The position numbers and the translations under genes are program-made. A stretch of 64,000 nt of DNA from Cliona cf. orientalis. Its lineage: Eukaryota > Porifera > Demospongiae > Clionaida > Clionaidae. The stretch is taken from assembly GCA_963930775.1 (NCBI GenBank), contig OZ005689.1, positions 8,258,854 to 8,322,853 of the forward strand. Direction: 5' to 3'. The stretch's first letter is position 1. Each line of letters opens with the position of its first letter. Below the pieces are notes generated by a model. That model was not told the origin of the DNA. It ran no database searches and worked only from the letters and a program-made list of their open reading frames with translations. Of the stretch, positions 12,093-28,150 are shown one piece after another.

Positions 12093-14263
12093 TACCAACT
12101 GATTCAAATGTTGGTGGTCAAGTTTCGCATTACTAAGTCTTATTGCTTATCCTATTGATAACATATTTTTTTTAGTATCATCCAAGATCATTGGTAGCTA
12201 TAGCAGTTACTGGTCTCTAGTTACAGTTTTAGCTTCCATAAATCTTTCATGATCTTCATCTTCATCATTTTCATCTTCAACCTTTGTACTGTTATCACAT
12301 ACCTGTCCACTGCATCCTATAGAATTAATTATAGATTTATCATATAGTTATTAATTTTATTCCTATAGTTTCCCCTATATTATATATTCGAGTACTGACT
12401 TGTATATACTCGAATTATTGCCTGGGGGCATGGTTCTTAATTGTACTCTTATTTTGAGCATGGCGTGCTGGCTAATTCATGATGACAGAGTTGTTGACAA
12501 GGTTTTTCAGCCAAACAGCATTATTTAGAACATGTTGATGATCTTTACCTGTTCATATACTTGTTGAGCAGAATTAAAGCATAATGCCTATATGCCATAT
12601 ATGCGTGTATGCATTATGCATTGAGTAGGCATTGTTCATATTACAGGCGTGGCTAAGATGGCTAAGAAAAGGCACTATTTCTGATGCTTGTGGATCGTGT
12701 CCCTTGATTTGAAACATACTGAAGCCAGTTTTTTGCCAAATTCAACAGATTAAAAATGCATACAAGTCACTCACTGACAGGCGCCTAGATCTCGAGATCT
12801 GGCAACTTTAGTGCTCACGATGATACCATGCCACAATAAATTTTATATGCATTCACATCCTCTGGTACGCCACCGTGTGGTATCAAAATTAATTGTCTTT
12901 GAATTTTTCAGAGATCTATAGAATTTATATTACCATACCCTCATGAAAGAGGAACCACTACAAAATATCAGAGCACCCCCTCTGGGCTTAACTTAAGCCC
13001 AGAGGGGGTGCTCTGATATTTTGTAGTGGTTCCTGCTAAGGTCTAATGTTTACTCGAATATGCGCCCATGAGTAGCTGGCCTGAAGGAAAAACACAGCTC
13101 AAATGGCTGTATGGTCTATATAATTCTGAGAGCTGAACAAACGATCGAGGTATTAAAGATTGATAAATAACCTATCAAACAGCTACAGAACTGAGCCTAA
13201 TTAGCCTTAATGCCGCACAATAGAATGATTGTGCATCGCTACGTAGCAACTGTAACCACACCCACTTAATAGGCTATGATTAGTCTGGCCTGCCAGATTA
13301 GGTACACAGATCGACGCGACAGCCGTCTGCCCTCACTCTAGATTGGTAACCATGCATGCTTGCCACGGAATAAGGCCGAAATCAATAGTAGCCGTAGCTA
13401 CTATTTGAATTATGAAGACCCCGTGGGTAATTTACCTGGGCGCTCCTTTGAGCCTAACGTACTGTGACAGTGATACCTCAAGCGTCGCCCACCCCCACTC
13501 TAGGTCCAATGTACAGTGCACCACCCATGGGTCCTTTTTCATGAAGGTACAGTATGTCATTGGTGTCACTTGTAGTAACCAAGTAACATCACATAAATTT
13601 ACCAGATCCTGTACATGTAGGTACATATGTTTATGAGAACGGTAAATTTTGTGGCCACTACTGCTCTAAGTGAAGTTCAATATCATGATTAGATACCATT
13701 GCAAGTTAAAAGTTTTAATATTATTATAATACTGTACGTACTCGCTCTAATTATTCAAACGGCCAAAAATATCGTCTTTCGGTGTCAAATAGAAAATAAA
13801 TAAATTCGGCCAATGGCTTGTTCGAGTGTAAATAGAATGGGTCCGGTGAAAAAAAACGGAGAAAGCACTAGCAACGAAGAAACAGCAGTTGATGTCCATA
13901 TAGGTTTATCATCGTCAGCTCTAATGTTGCTGTATTCTAAACGATCACAAAGTGATCGCCATCAGTGAAAGTCTGTATAACCTCCGCTCTTAGATAATGT
14001 GGTAGCCACACTCTTCGATGAATGTGGAAATGTTGTCTTGAGCTCTTGCCATGCCGTATCGTATTGCTGTTCGGTTGATTAATTAGAATGGGTGAGAAAA
14101 CTTGAAATCCAAGATGTTCGATGAGTTAGGAAGGAATTATATTACTTAAACTTGCCATTCGGGCTATTAGAATGTTCGAATAATTAGAGTGAGCAAGGTA
14201 GTATTGAATAATATATACTAGAGGTGAAGATCTAGAGTATCGATCTATAAGTAACAATCTTAC
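12093..14263. other. Convergent intergenic region between receptors B and C
   Basis: It contains the 85-bp palindrome and otherwise AT-rich DNA. The missing 3' exons of receptor C would be expected here, but no Death-domain or tyrosine-motif exon could be read on the minus strand. The open frames at 13412-13636 on both strands show no family features. Confidence 0.4.
12950..13034. repeat. Perfect 85-bp palindrome (42-bp arms, 1-nt spacer)
   Basis: Arms 12950-12991 and 12993-13034 are exact reverse complements around a single C at 12992. The centre reads GGGCTTAACTTAAGCCC. The next base pair outward does not match, so the symmetry ends sharply. It lies in the A/B versus C convergent intergenic region. 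It could be a fold-back element, a hairpin RNA source or a palindromic duplication. Confidence 0.9.
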
Positions 14264-17200
14264 CATCCTGTAATGGATTAGCAATTTGAACAGGGTCGGA
14301 GATTGGGTCCACAATCATTTCTTTATCAACCATCTCATTAGGTTGGGGCTGGCGGTCAAGATCACATTCTTCCTTGTGGTCTATACAATAATATTACATT
14401 GTTATAGCTAACTAAAAATTAATGCACAAAAATTCAGTAATTTATCACCTTCTATGACACCTGTGTCCTCAATATTATCAGTACCATCTTCCTTACTACT
14501 TGAATCTTCCATAATATTATTGTCTGAGCTGTTAAGAGAATAAATAATTATTACTCAATACATGTTTGGCACATAAAATTTAATTACTAGCTAGACTAAG
14601 TCTCCATGACAGCTATAGCTAGATCCCAATTTTTCCCCTCACAAGAATTTTTTTCTTTTTGGGGGGAGGGGGGGGGGGGCGGGTTTGCAAATCTTGTACA
14701 TGTATATGTATAGTGTAATATTGTTGTGGTGTATTAGATGAGCTCAGGTGCATCACTTGCACTGTTTAAAGGCATTGTGTCACGATATAAGTAATGATTG
14801 TTACTATTTTTAGATCTAGTACATGGACTTGCGTTGTGATAAATTATGTATACACAAAAAAATTGTCACGTGCTCCTCGTGGACTCCAGAACACCATGGA
14901 AGGACAAGGCATGGACTTAGGTACTCGTAGCACTGGTAGAGGACTGCCATGGAATCTCTCTCTTCTTCTTTGACCTACTGAGTAACTCGCCCTCGCAAAT
15001 GGTAAATCTACTCGTGGTATACTACCTTGAAATTGAATGTGGTGGATCTAGCTAGGCATAGACATCACTACTCTGGCATGATCGACTCCCGCCCGTCCCC
15101 CTGGTAGACCTCTTATCTTCCGCTGCTAACTGAAGACCTACCATCTCCAACCCTTGAGCCTTTCTTGGACCGATTGTGTTCTGCTACCGTGAACTACAAC
15201 CGTTGATTGAAAAGTGGATGCCAGATTTCAATCTAATGGGCATCACGTGTAACATAAAAATAGCCCTTATACAATGCCTTTAAGGAACAGAACCTCAGCT
15301 TTTTTTAGCATGAATCACATGTTACTACATGTATGTGTCGTGCCATGGAGAGGATCGTCAACTTACACTAGTGTTGGGTAGCCAGGCTCAACCTGTGTAA
15401 TTGTACACTTTTGTTGCCATACACCAGGCACTTTTGGATTCGGTGTAAACTCGTCTGTGGTGGCTCGACATGTTTGTGAATGACAGTGCTGCATGTCACG
15501 ACCTAAAATAAGAAAAAATTGTAACTTTAACGTCACTACAGCTATAAAAGATTTCTTACGTGAAATAGGAATTGGTTCAGATTTCTTTCCAGACGATTCA
15601 GGAAAAGCCATGTCAACTTTAGCTTCTGGACATTCTGATTTTGAAACAGGAACTTTCTCTATATTAGTAGCATCACCTTGCTCCAATTTGTCACTGCCCT
15701 GAATCAAAGTACCTGCTGCATCTGACAACAAAACAGATGAAATTATTAATTCACACAATAAAGATCATTGCTTATACCTTTGTTTTCATTTCTTTCCACA
15801 GTTACTGATGCTTTAGGATCCTATAGTTTACAATAATATTACATGACAGTGTAGTGAATATGTGTATATTTTGTTTGAGTGTACATGTGTGCACCAACAA
15901 CTAGTAAAGGATATCTGGTATATACATGTACCAGCTGTCACTCCTGTTTGTGGTATGTTTGTGGTAAGATAATAACTAATCACTATACTTTTTGAGTGGC
16001 AGTAGCTAGTTCCAACACTTACGTGGTCCTGTATTTTCGTTTTGTCTATATCACTGGGAGAATTCCTTGTACCTGGATAAAATTCATTATGTATGATAGT
16101 ATGTACATACCATGCCATGTGACAGTCAATGAATAATCATTTCAAAAACTGTAAACATGCCATATATGTGCATGCATGAGTTCAGGTGATCACATGATGC
16201 TAACATTCCAGGTAAGTGTCCATGGGAGCTCTACAATTTTCTACTATCCACGGAGCTTTTTCAGTGTACTGTGTACTAGAGCACGGACAATTGTGACAAA
16301 AGAATCTGTAGCTATAGGATGCTTGCAATATGGCAGTGAGAATGTAGCCTGTGCACTTTCCCGGAAGAGGGCGCTCTCCCAGGGGCGGATCTAGAGCTTC
16401 CAACAAGGGGGGTGCTAAGTTGAATATTTGTGCGCGAAGCATGTGCGAAAATTTTGGCCACGCCCCTTTTTACAAAACCACACCCACTTAATTGTCGCAA
16501 AGCGAAGCAACAACCAGAAAACGTGGAGAAGTCAGTGAAACTCTAGTTCTACAGGCAGGTTTATCAAGATTTTATAGCTAAATGTATGCCAGATCAAGGT
16601 TTCTTGACTAGAAGGGGGGGTGCTAGAGCTAGCTATGTCCATAGAAACCTGTATGTTGTCTTGGCTGGAGGGGGGGGGGGGGTGCAGCACCCCTCCCCCC
16701 GTATCCACCCCTGCTCTCCATACATATAACAAATGCTTAGGTGTTTTCCCAGGATAGGCACTTGCTTGGGACACTCCATGCAGTAGCGAACATTACAATC
16801 AGATACACAATAATCCCATGCAATGGATCCAAAACATCATTGATTCTTGCTGACCAGAAAAAGATGGTGAGACAGTTGGCTTCTCCATGACTCCCAAGTC
16901 TTGTTTTCCACCGCCTGTATCTTCTGACTAAATAATAAGTAATCAGAATTTAATTTCATAACACAATATCACCTAAATAGCTATATTAACATTTACCTCA
17001 TAGTAATCATGATCATGTTCGCGTGGGTTTGTGCTTTCTAATAATGGTTTCGTTGGAGTGGCGAGATAGTGGCTACCAGCACCAAGGGTTGGAGAAGTAG
17101 GTAATATCTGTAGCAATCTACTAGATTCTTCAGATATGGATGGCGCACAAGGACTTGTAGGATACTTGGTGTAAACTTTGTTTGAGCCACAAACAACTGC

Positions 17201-20200
17201 ATCATGTAGTTCCTGTAGTATTGATCAAAACTAGTAATAGCCGTAAGATGTACTACTACTTTTGTTTTACTTACAACTGCTGCAGCTGATTCAGAAGAAG
17301 CCATAACCACATACCTAATAAAAAGTAGTAATTATTAATAAGCCAGAATTATTATCATTAGATGGGACAACTAGGCTTTAAATTTCCGCTTGGTGGTTAT
17401 GTACAATGTAGTAATCAGCTTTTAAATTATAGGCAAATTAGCCACTAGGTATATCGGAAGAGTGCATGTGGGTGATCATATAGGATAGAAGTGATTGAGC
17501 AACAAAATTATAGCAGTGGTGTATATCTGAGAAAAGCATAGTAGTTGTAGAATTGAAAATAATACGTTAATTCACTTTTATCCCATCTATAGCTAGATAA
17601 AGTAATGATTGCGCAGCTTCTAACCATTTGATAGCTCCTCAACAAAGAGAAATACTACTGTTACAACATAAGTTTCCTGGGCTTAGTTTCATGCTAACTC
17701 AGACATACTTCGAATTCACTTACGGTTGTACTGATTTCTTCTTTGAACGTCGATACTTGATATAACATATTATGATGGCAGAGATTGTAATAACTAGTAC
17801 TCCAAGCACTGTAGTCAAAACTACAAGATAAAATAAGGTTGCTTAGGCTTAAATATTTGTTTGAACTAACTCGACCAACTGTAAAATCCAATAGCTGAGT
17901 TTACTACAGGCATATATACAAATTATGCCAACTCAGACTTTTAAAAGGACTGTCTTAAATATGTATTCTTAACTACCAAGCCTCTAGACAGCTGGAATAC
18001 TACAAGTTTACATAGAAATACTGATATTAAATTTTAACTAATCATCCGCCCAACTGGTGGACCCTACAAGTCATGTTAGTTCAAACAAACAATAATTTAT
18101 TCCGTGTGGCCTTAGCTATTTCAGTGGAAATATTGGTGGGAGTTAGAAATCTAATGTCAATAATAGTCATAACACAATACATAATAATGCATGCATGTAT
18201 TAATATTTGAGAATGAAAAGGGCAATTAATTTTGCCAAATTTACACTCCTACCAATATTATTTCTGGTAATATTATATCATTATATCATCACATACCTAC
18301 ACCAGCAATAATATATCCAGATTTTGATTTGCCTAGAAAAAAACGGTAATTTTAATATCCAGTAGTGGGTCATACTCATGTTGGTGATCTATGAAAATAT
18401 CAACAAGTTATGTTGCTAGACCACATCATACTTGGCATTATTATCAAAAACAGATCTTTCATCAAATTACCCAAAACTTAATTAGTCTCGTCCCCAGGCA
18501 TCCTGATCTTATCAACTGCATGCAAAGAAAGAGGGGGTGCCTGGTAAAACTTGTCACGTGTGTGATATCAAGTAGAACTGACGTCCATAATTACCGTATT
18601 TTGCCACTATTAAGCGCATGCGCTTATATCTCCATAGGAAGAAATAAGCCTGTGCTTAATAGCGCAGTGCGCCTAACAAAGAATAGCTGTATCCGAGAAC
18701 ACACGCGCGCTCACGGTATCATTTAGGGGCGTGGCCAATTGATCGATTGCACAATCATTCATGTTGCTGCATTCCGCCCAGCTCGAAATGGCACTCATAA
18801 CTCAAAGAACCTGAGAATCGATAGTAGCCGTAGTGATTTCGAGTAATTTGAAACGGCTGGAACCTTGGGCTAGCAAGAAAGCATGCAGATATCGAGGTCA
18901 AGGGTCACACATGCGCTTATACACAAAATGCGCCTAACAACAAGTACTTAAGTCAGAAAAATAGTATGCGCTTAATAACGAATATGCGCTTATAAGCGAG
19001 ATGCGCCTAATAACGAGAAAATACGGTATATGGGTGCACTAGCATCCTATAGCACACAAGGCACTAGGCATCAATGTTACAGTAGCTTTGTCTTCAGGCT
19101 ATAGGCGCCCCGATCTTTTCAACATTTTGCTTGCAATTGAATGGAAAGGGGTTACGTGTGTCTGGGGAAGGGGCTAATTTAAAAGTTTAATATCCCTGCT
19201 ACAATAATACTGTAATTGTACTATGGGCGGCTCATATGCTCCTGACTATATGAATAATATTATTATTATAATATAGCCATTATGATACATATATGAAAAT
19301 TCTTCCAGTGGACAACCTTGTATTTGGGTAGTGAAGTTTCCTCCCAACACTGAAATACTGTAGTCAGTACTGTTAGTCATGAGTCCATCAATACAGCCAT
19401 ATGCTGTATTACCAGATCTATGGAAGCTATGACTTGATTCAATATTTATAAGCCCAGGAGGACTAAGCTGAGATATACGTTGATGTACCACGACTACACA
19501 TTCTGTCAAGGTAGATTCTAAGAATGTACAGCAGACACATACACCAGTGGCAGTGGAAGAAAGCTCATATTCAATCACAGTCTCTTCCTGTTCTGTGCCT
19601 GAATTGATAAAAGCAGTGAATAAAATTTAAGCATCAGATTAATTAATACATTAATGCTGCAATTGTGTATCAGCTAGCTCTGAATTACTAAGTTAATATG
19701 CAGTTATGTAAGTGGGGCTAGGATCTGCCTACATACTGTAGAGCGGGAAATTTTTTGTTGGTGCTAGTTTTCATATGATTGACCAAAACACCATTAGAAT
19801 AAATTTTCGTATTTTTTAATTTCGTATGCTTGCTATAGGAGATTGCGTGCATGTGCAGCTGGTATTGCTTGCACTTTGATAAGTTGTTAAAAGCTAACAT
19901 CACTAGCTTCTTTGATTGTAGCGAGGCTTATTGATACTGATAGCGGTTCACTGGGATCAGGAAGGTCACTCTGTTTCAATGCCTTGACAAAGAACCGATA
20001 AAGAGCCATCGTTCAGTGAGCTAGCATTGCATTTAGCACCTGCCGTTAGCAACCATGCGGTAGGCTTATAGGTCAAAGGTCATGGGCGAAAGAAAAAATT
20101 TTGGCACGTTCAAAATTAAGGGATGGAGCATATGAAGTATACGAAAATTAGACTAAGCACCATACGAAAATTCCCACTATACGGTGGTGCATGGTATTAG

Positions 20201-23200
20201 TGGAACCCAAGCATCAGCAGGACATAATAATATAGAGTGGGTTCTTAAGACTTGGCAGTACGTATCTCTTGTAGGGGATTTACTATGCTATACAGACTAC
20301 TTTTGTTGTATACCTCCTTGATCAATGGTGATGTTTTGTGGTACTATAGCACTCCTATTGAATGGTAGTCCACCTTCCTCCACTACGAAAATGGACACTT
20401 GATAGTGGCCTCTCTCTAGACCAGAAACCTTGGCCACAATGACACACTGATTTGGAGGAGTGCTAAATGAATAGTGTACTCCTCTTGACGAGTAAACAAT
20501 CATCAGTGCACCAACAGCATTGGATCCACGGGTGAAGCACCCACTTATTTTTATTTCTCCAGGTAGAGGAGAAGATACGGTGATATTTTGAAGCTCATGA
20601 GTACCTGGTATTGCAACATAAACAGTATTATCATCATATGGGATAGAGTGTAATTACTTGTGTATACCCACATCAAACTATACTCACATTTCAGTTTCAA
20701 CTATATAATCTGATAAATGGTATTCTAAAAGTTTTCCTTATTCACGAGATATAGGTGTACAAATAATATCTTTCCCCAAAGTGATATTAAATAACGGATC
20801 CTTGTCTTATAATCGCATAGCTACAGCAAATGCTAAGCAGATACACATAATTATATAGACAGGCATATTACAAATTGACAACTGTATAATCCTATTATAA
20901 TAGTGCATATTTATTAAATATTGAGGAATAATTATTATGCTATAGTGTCTATGGCTTACTTATTATAAATGTCCTGGTCACAGGATTATTCAAGCAATGT
21001 GATGAAATTACAGAACTTCTCCACAATCTGTTAACTGGTAAGGGTTGAATTGTACTCAAAACCATTCCTCTGTGACTAGTGTTTTTTCTTAATCTTATCA
21101 GTGAATGTTCTCTTTCTACATTATCAATTGGGTGCATTAATAAAGAGTACCACTCTGGCTCAACATCACCCTTAAACTTCTAAAATGAAAGAAACATTTA
21201 TCATAAACATATCCCACATGTATCATAACTATGATCTTACAGAGTCTAAATGTATCTCTACATGTACCAGGTTGCTTCGATTCTGGTGCTGAATTATATT
21301 CTTAGGCAACTCATCCCAAAAGCGAAAAAATTCTATTCAAAAAGATAGTACATCCATGATTTAAACTATTGCACTTGATGATTTAATAGGTTTTTACCTT
21401 CCTTTGTCGCTGTACTTCCGTTACTAGCACCCTCAATATTGCTTCTAGGAGTAACGGTGAAATTATATGTACAGTGAGGGTGAAGTTCATCATCGTCATA
21501 AATATAATGTGATTCCATTAGATTACAAAGACTAATCAATAAGTTTCCACTCCAACAGGTAGTATTATAAACTTCTAAGCAGTATGCAATATCTGGTTCA
21601 ACATTAGTAAGATTGGCAGATGTAGGAGGATACCACGATATAAGATTACTGTTAGAAGTTCTAGAAATATTATTAACTCCATCAAGTATACCTAATACAT
21701 TAAAGTTAAGCATACATGGAACATAATAATAATATCAAGGATATTATATTATAGCAGCCGACATGTATATTATACAGCTTATAATAATTATTATACCTTG
21801 AACAATAATTCCTATTGAAGACGTTTCTTCTGAATCAGGGTTTCGTCCTACTATGTTGATGAACGCTATACACTTGATGGAGATGCCACTATAAGATTCA
21901 TTTACTGTAAAGATTAGCAAATAAACTTGGCTCCCATTCAAGAAGGAGTGTGATGTCAAATTGAATATTAGTTCATTAAATGTGCTACTTCCCAGAGTTG
22001 TTTCATTAACACTCCAGCCAATTGTTGCATTTGGCCTATGACATCTTAAAATTACAGTTTCACCTGACGCGACAGTCAGTACGGGGTGGTTAGGGGTGAC
22101 TCTCACCAAAACTGCAAGTAATAACAGGGGTCAAGATGGAGGGGAGAAAGAGAGAAGTAGAGAGCTCGAGGGAGGGAAGGAGACGGGAGAAGGATAAAGG
22201 TTGTGGAGAAATGCATACTAGTACATGTATACCACTGGTAGCCAAGTACAGATTATGGTTTGTTGATAAACAAGCAGACATTCCTGGGCATCGCCATGTA
22301 GCTAGCGAATAGCTACATGTAGTGGTTTTCCCACTTACGCCTAATAGCTTTAATTATTATGACATTGTCAAAATTAATGATACTTACTTGCACTATTGGA
22401 GTAGGTAGTAGCACTGCTGTTACCTATAAATAAACTATATTATTATGTGATGCAATATTATAATATTATAAGACAACTATATACAATGCATGTATACATT
22501 ATAGTTAACTATGGCTGCACTGCCAACAGTTTTGTTGACAGTGTTACCTTGGTACAATTTTTATTACAACTGCAACAAATTATTATCCCTACAAGTAACT
22601 CGCTTGTCAATCAATTAGCTTAACTACCTGCTATTAATAGTTCCACAGATGGTGTCAATATCGTAGAACCATTTTGTAGTATTGCGCCACACTCCACCCG
22701 TGTTCCATTGAATTCTAAACGGGCTACGATAGTCAAAGTATTGACCAAGCGATCATTTTCGTCCCGAGTAGTAGCAGGTGTGATATCTGGAGGAGGATCC
22801 TGTGTCACCATGGATCCATTAAAGTTCCAGAAAACAAAACGAGCTCCAATGTTTTGACATCTGAAGACAGTCTCCTCTCCTATTCCCACTGGCAGTGCCT
22901 CAGCAGAGGGTATTATTGTAAATTCTGTTGAAATTGGAACATAAGGTGAGCGAACTTACAGTAGTTCGATGAATCTAGCTGTATCTAGATAGACCGCTTG
23001 TGGGAATTCTTATTAGCACCCATAGCAATGGGCTCCGGGTACAGCAGCTGTACCGACAAGGTGGATCGAAATGAGAGCTTATTTACCTTTGTATCGTACA
23101 ATTAGCCCTCGTAGGCGATGGGAACAGAGTTAGAAGAAGGGTTGTTTGACATGTATGTGATAAAATCTGGAATTTGACAAATTTCGACTCGCGGTAGTAC

Positions 23201-24118
23201 TAAAAACACAAACGTACATAGCCTTTCCACCTCGCTCGACCTTGAATAATCATCGATGGACTTTAGTATCCTCAGAAGCCTCGGTGCTGGAGGGATTTTG
23301 GTAGCTAGCTGCCTCGGCCGTTTTCTTGAATGCATTTTGAAACTCAAGTCACTGACTATGTGGATATGATCATGTGTGCTCAGATTTAATGATATTCACA
23401 ATCATGTAATTGGTGATAAGAGCTGAATACAAGTGTTTTACAAGCCTCTGCACAATCATCAGCTGAGGCTGCCTTAACAGTCCTGAGAGCCGAGACCACA
23501 TAATAGTTACAACACCATATTAGAGGTTTCTATATGACCTACTGTTTCTACCATATTAGAGGTTCTACAAGACCGAAGAGCCATACATGGAATCCCGAGC
23601 AAAGCGAGGGTTCTACAGACCCTGAGTTCTAAATCATGTACAAATTGACTAAAGAGTGTAGGCACACTTGCTAACTCAGCAAACTTCAAACAGACTCCAC
23701 CCACTAATTGTAGCATCACAAACGTGCACGCATAATTTTGAGTGGCTTGTGTTTTTGTACTCAACTTGTGGTATTGGCACTTCAAGTATGTACGCTGCTA
23801 TAATATTATTTTATCGACAGCAGTTTCTGTCTCCATTTTTCATGCATGGATACAGCCGAACTTGGCCTCATGCTCTAAGTTATCAAATTTACATCTCATA
23901 GATACCTCCTTCTGACCAATTAGATACGCTTGCTAGAATTAAAAAGTATAGCTGCATCATAAATGAGAGAAAGAGGGAAAGAGAAAAAGAGAGAGAGTGT
24001 GTGGGGAGGAGGGGGATCTACAAGAATTACCTCCAGCTGAATATTTGGTTGTAATAATTATTATTAGTGTTGTGACACCCATGGCCAGGTAGATGTTCTT
24101 TGCACGTAAAAGGTACAT
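14264..24118 (-). CDS. Receptor C: two Ig domains + Fn3-like type I membrane receptor, long tail
   Basis: Reading downward: signal peptide 24118-24031 (YLAMGVTTLIIIITTKYSAG), Ig1 22924-22628, 36-bp linker 22423-22388, Ig2 22111-21797, Fn3-like 21691-21398 (PDIAYCLEVYNTTC, TPRSNIEGASNGS), 21332-21241, 21179-20960, GTHELQ module 20604-20314, Cys module 19598-19289, TM in two exons 18332-18297 and 17820-17724 (LTTVLGVLVITISAIIICYI, then KYRRSKKK). Tail exons are 17314-17275, 17212-16997, 16927-16855, 16072-16023, 15820-15778, 15721-15560, 15502-15367, 14528-14449 and 14380-14264. All tail phases chain. Only the join from the Cys module to the first TM exon is unresolved (phase 2 into phase 1). 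The tail has YVVM and VYTKYPTSP, and a DRQP exon related to exon 4098 of A. The end below 14264 was not found, and no Death domain was seen. The Cys module is closest to A. Confidence 0.75.
16380..16719. mobile_element. MITE with CAGGGGCGGAT-type ends in receptor C
   Basis: The left end CAGGGGCGGATCTAG and the right end GTATCCACCCCTG are inverted and flanked on both sides by CTCTCC. The interior repeats a GGGGGGTGCTA motif near both ends. A second element with the same ends is at 34392-34693. It lies between tail exons 16927-16855 and 16072-16023 of C. The ends resemble hAT-type termini, but the flanking repeat is shorter than the usual 8 bp. Confidence 0.6.
18485..19180. mobile_element. Nested MITEs in receptor C intron
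   Basis: An element with TACCGTATTTT ends (about 18593-19027; interior rich in alternating AATAGCGC and GCGCTTATAAG blocks) sits between sequences of the TCTCGTCCCCAGG type: left end at about 18485, and a diverged right end near 19100-19175 with CTGGGGA. It falls in the intron between the Cys module (19598-19289) and the first TM exon. The outer boundaries are less certain than the inner ones. Confidence 0.5.
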
Positions 24119-24961
24119 TTTGTCTTCAAAATCTGAAAAATTAATTATATGGAAATGGTACACAACTATAATCATAGTCTAGTGTTTATCGCTGAGTTAA
24201 AAAAAAATCGGGGAAAAAAAGCCAGCAATCTCTCAGTCTGATCTTTCTAGTGGTATGAGGTTTGTTAATAGACTGAGTAGCAGCTAGCTACATGAAGTAC
24301 AGCTACTTGACTATACCATTCCTGGCTGAATCATGGTAGTAATTATCCGTCAGCACCCACCCCCCAACAGGCTGGTAGCCTGGAATATCATATTATACAG
24401 CTAAATTTGCACCAAAATTATGTCGTAATCATACGCTCTGTTATTGAAACAAGACGAGTGAAGATTAAAATGGCCTCCGATCACCATAATTCTATACAAA
24501 ATTAATTATACGTACTACTCTAGATGGACGGTAGCTGCATCTGCCCAATAGCTGGTATCAAATATACGCCGCGCGTTCAGATTCGAGAATTTGCTTACCT
24601 TGAACTTAGTAAAATTATTGTAAGTAGTCACTCCAACGGACATCAAGTTAACCATAGATAACTAAGACTGCGTAACCTATGAATTAACTGTTGGGGCGCC
24701 TCCCTGAGCTGAGACAATTGATCAACTCCTCGGTCGCGCAAACCAATCAGATTGCAGTGTTAATTGTCATGTGAGAAGCGATGTTTACTTCCTGTTTATG
24801 TACGGCGCCCGGCGCGGCATGCATGATAGTCACGCGCACTTGTTCACGTTCTTAGCCCCCCCCCCCCCCCCCCCCCCCCCATCAGCTCAATGACGACCAT
24901 TTCCAACAACAAATTCCATAGAACTTGTCGACGGACTCCGAGGAGCGGTGGGGACCGTAAT

Positions 24962-25232
24962 TACCCCGCGCGCGCATGCGCAGCCTGTCTTCAGCACAAA
25001 AATTGCCAAAATCTCAAGGATCTGAGCAAGGTAGCAACTTCTAAAGTACAAAAAATCGGTCGAAATCGTCGAATTCGTTATAAAAATGCGTTTTATAGTG
25101 GCCGCGCCTATCAACCACACCCTCTGCAACCTGGCAAGATATGTAGGTAAAGGTCGTCAACAAGCGCACGCGCACGTAGTTCTTATATACATCTGTGCAG
25201 ATAGACGCACTGTAGGATGCAGCGCGCGGGTA
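24962..25232. mobile_element. MITE with TACCCCGCGCGC ends
   Basis: Left TACCCCGCGCGCGCATGCG and right GCGCGCGGGTA are inverted. A homologous copy is at 52687-53057 (right end GCGCGCGGGGTA), and a left-half copy starts at about 48874. Shared interior motifs are GCACGAAAATTGCCA-like and GGTCGTCAA. Confidence 0.55.
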
Positions 25233-25309
25233 TACGCTCTAGAAGCTTTATATGGGCACGCAGAATAGCTAAAATATGACCTTTGATTGAGAGTCTTTTG
25301 GAGTCCTTA

Positions 25310-26962
<1,653 letters not shown>

Positions 26963-28058
26963 TAGTATTAACCATGTTTTCCTGCATTTGCAATATTTGT
27001 GGACCTACTATGATGTGTATTGTTTCTTTCTTAAAAGTGTAGTTCTCTGCTTGTTTTGTATGTCTACTGTCGTATGTAGGTGGTATCAATAATTATGATT
27101 ATTTGCAAATGTAGCTACACGTACCTTGAAATTACTATCACCCTAAGCACAACAGATCCTTCAAACTTGATGATTGTGAAAACATTATGCTTCAAACTGT
27201 ATGGCAAGGCCCCACAAACCTTATTGGCCATGACTGCATCTCCTTTGGGCCATGAGAGAGCCCATGCATGCGTGATTAATTTTAATAGCAGTGCATGTGC
27301 CATGGTAGTATGTATATGCATGGCATAACCAGAGGCTAATCAATGTCAGTGGCGATTTTAGGTTTATCTACAGAGGGGCCTGAGTGAAGTAGCTACATCA
27401 CTAAAATTATTATAAATATGATGCACAGAATTGAGTTTGAAATTCTAGTATAAGTGTAAATAAGCACATAATATTAGCATGTGACCAACAAAGCTACAAT
27501 AACAGGGCAGGCTTGTGCCCCCTCAGGCCCCCCTTTAAACCCGCCACCGCTAATCATACATTAATGGCGCGCGAAAAAAAATTTAGTGACCACATCCATT
27601 TTTTAATCACAATCGCCCTGTGACTGAATCAGGTCCATTTGATTCAGAAATCTGACTGATTACCATTCTGTGCTTTGCTGGTCAGTTGTCAATGCAGTGA
27701 CTAGTCTCGCTAGCCACACCCTTCAATCTCGAGAGAAAGATGGTCTGGTGACCATGCGTGTAGCTAGTTGTTCCGTCGGAATGCAATAATAATTGCAGAA
27801 CACGTCACAGATAACCGCAAAAAACGTGGGGCCGACTGTAATGCGTGCGCGCCGCCGATAAAGCGTTGCCAAGCAATAAATTCAAATATCGAATCTGATT
27901 GGACGCGACCAAATCCTGTCGCCAGAACAACTCGTTGTATGCACGGTCACCAGTAGTCTTGTGTATCTGCTCAACCGCAGCATCAGCACGAGAATGCGGC
28001 GCATGGACGTGGATGACAGCAGACATTATAACAATACACATGTACAGTGGACTCTCTA

Positions 28059-28146
28059 TTAAGCTTTCTACTATGCCATATACTGTGTACAGTAGATAAG
28101 TTTTAAGCTTTCTACTATGCCATATACTGTGTACAGTAGATAAGTT
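28059..28146. repeat. 44-bp TTAA-bounded tandem unit, two copies (third at 29168-29211)
   Basis: Each unit is TTAA plus 40 bp beginning GCTTTCTACT and ending AGTAGATAAGTT. The two ends are imperfect inverted repeats (CTACT and AGTAG exact). Copies start at 28059, 28103 and 29168, always joined at TTAA to each other or to the 1-kb element. Confidence 0.85.
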
Positions 28147-28150
28147 TTAA

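Noticed and set aside
23102-23347. 81-codon minus-strand frame as the first exon of receptor C
   Set aside because: It has no signal peptide and its frame stops before a usable donor. The exon at 24118-24031 has a proper signal peptide and joins Ig1 in the right phase.
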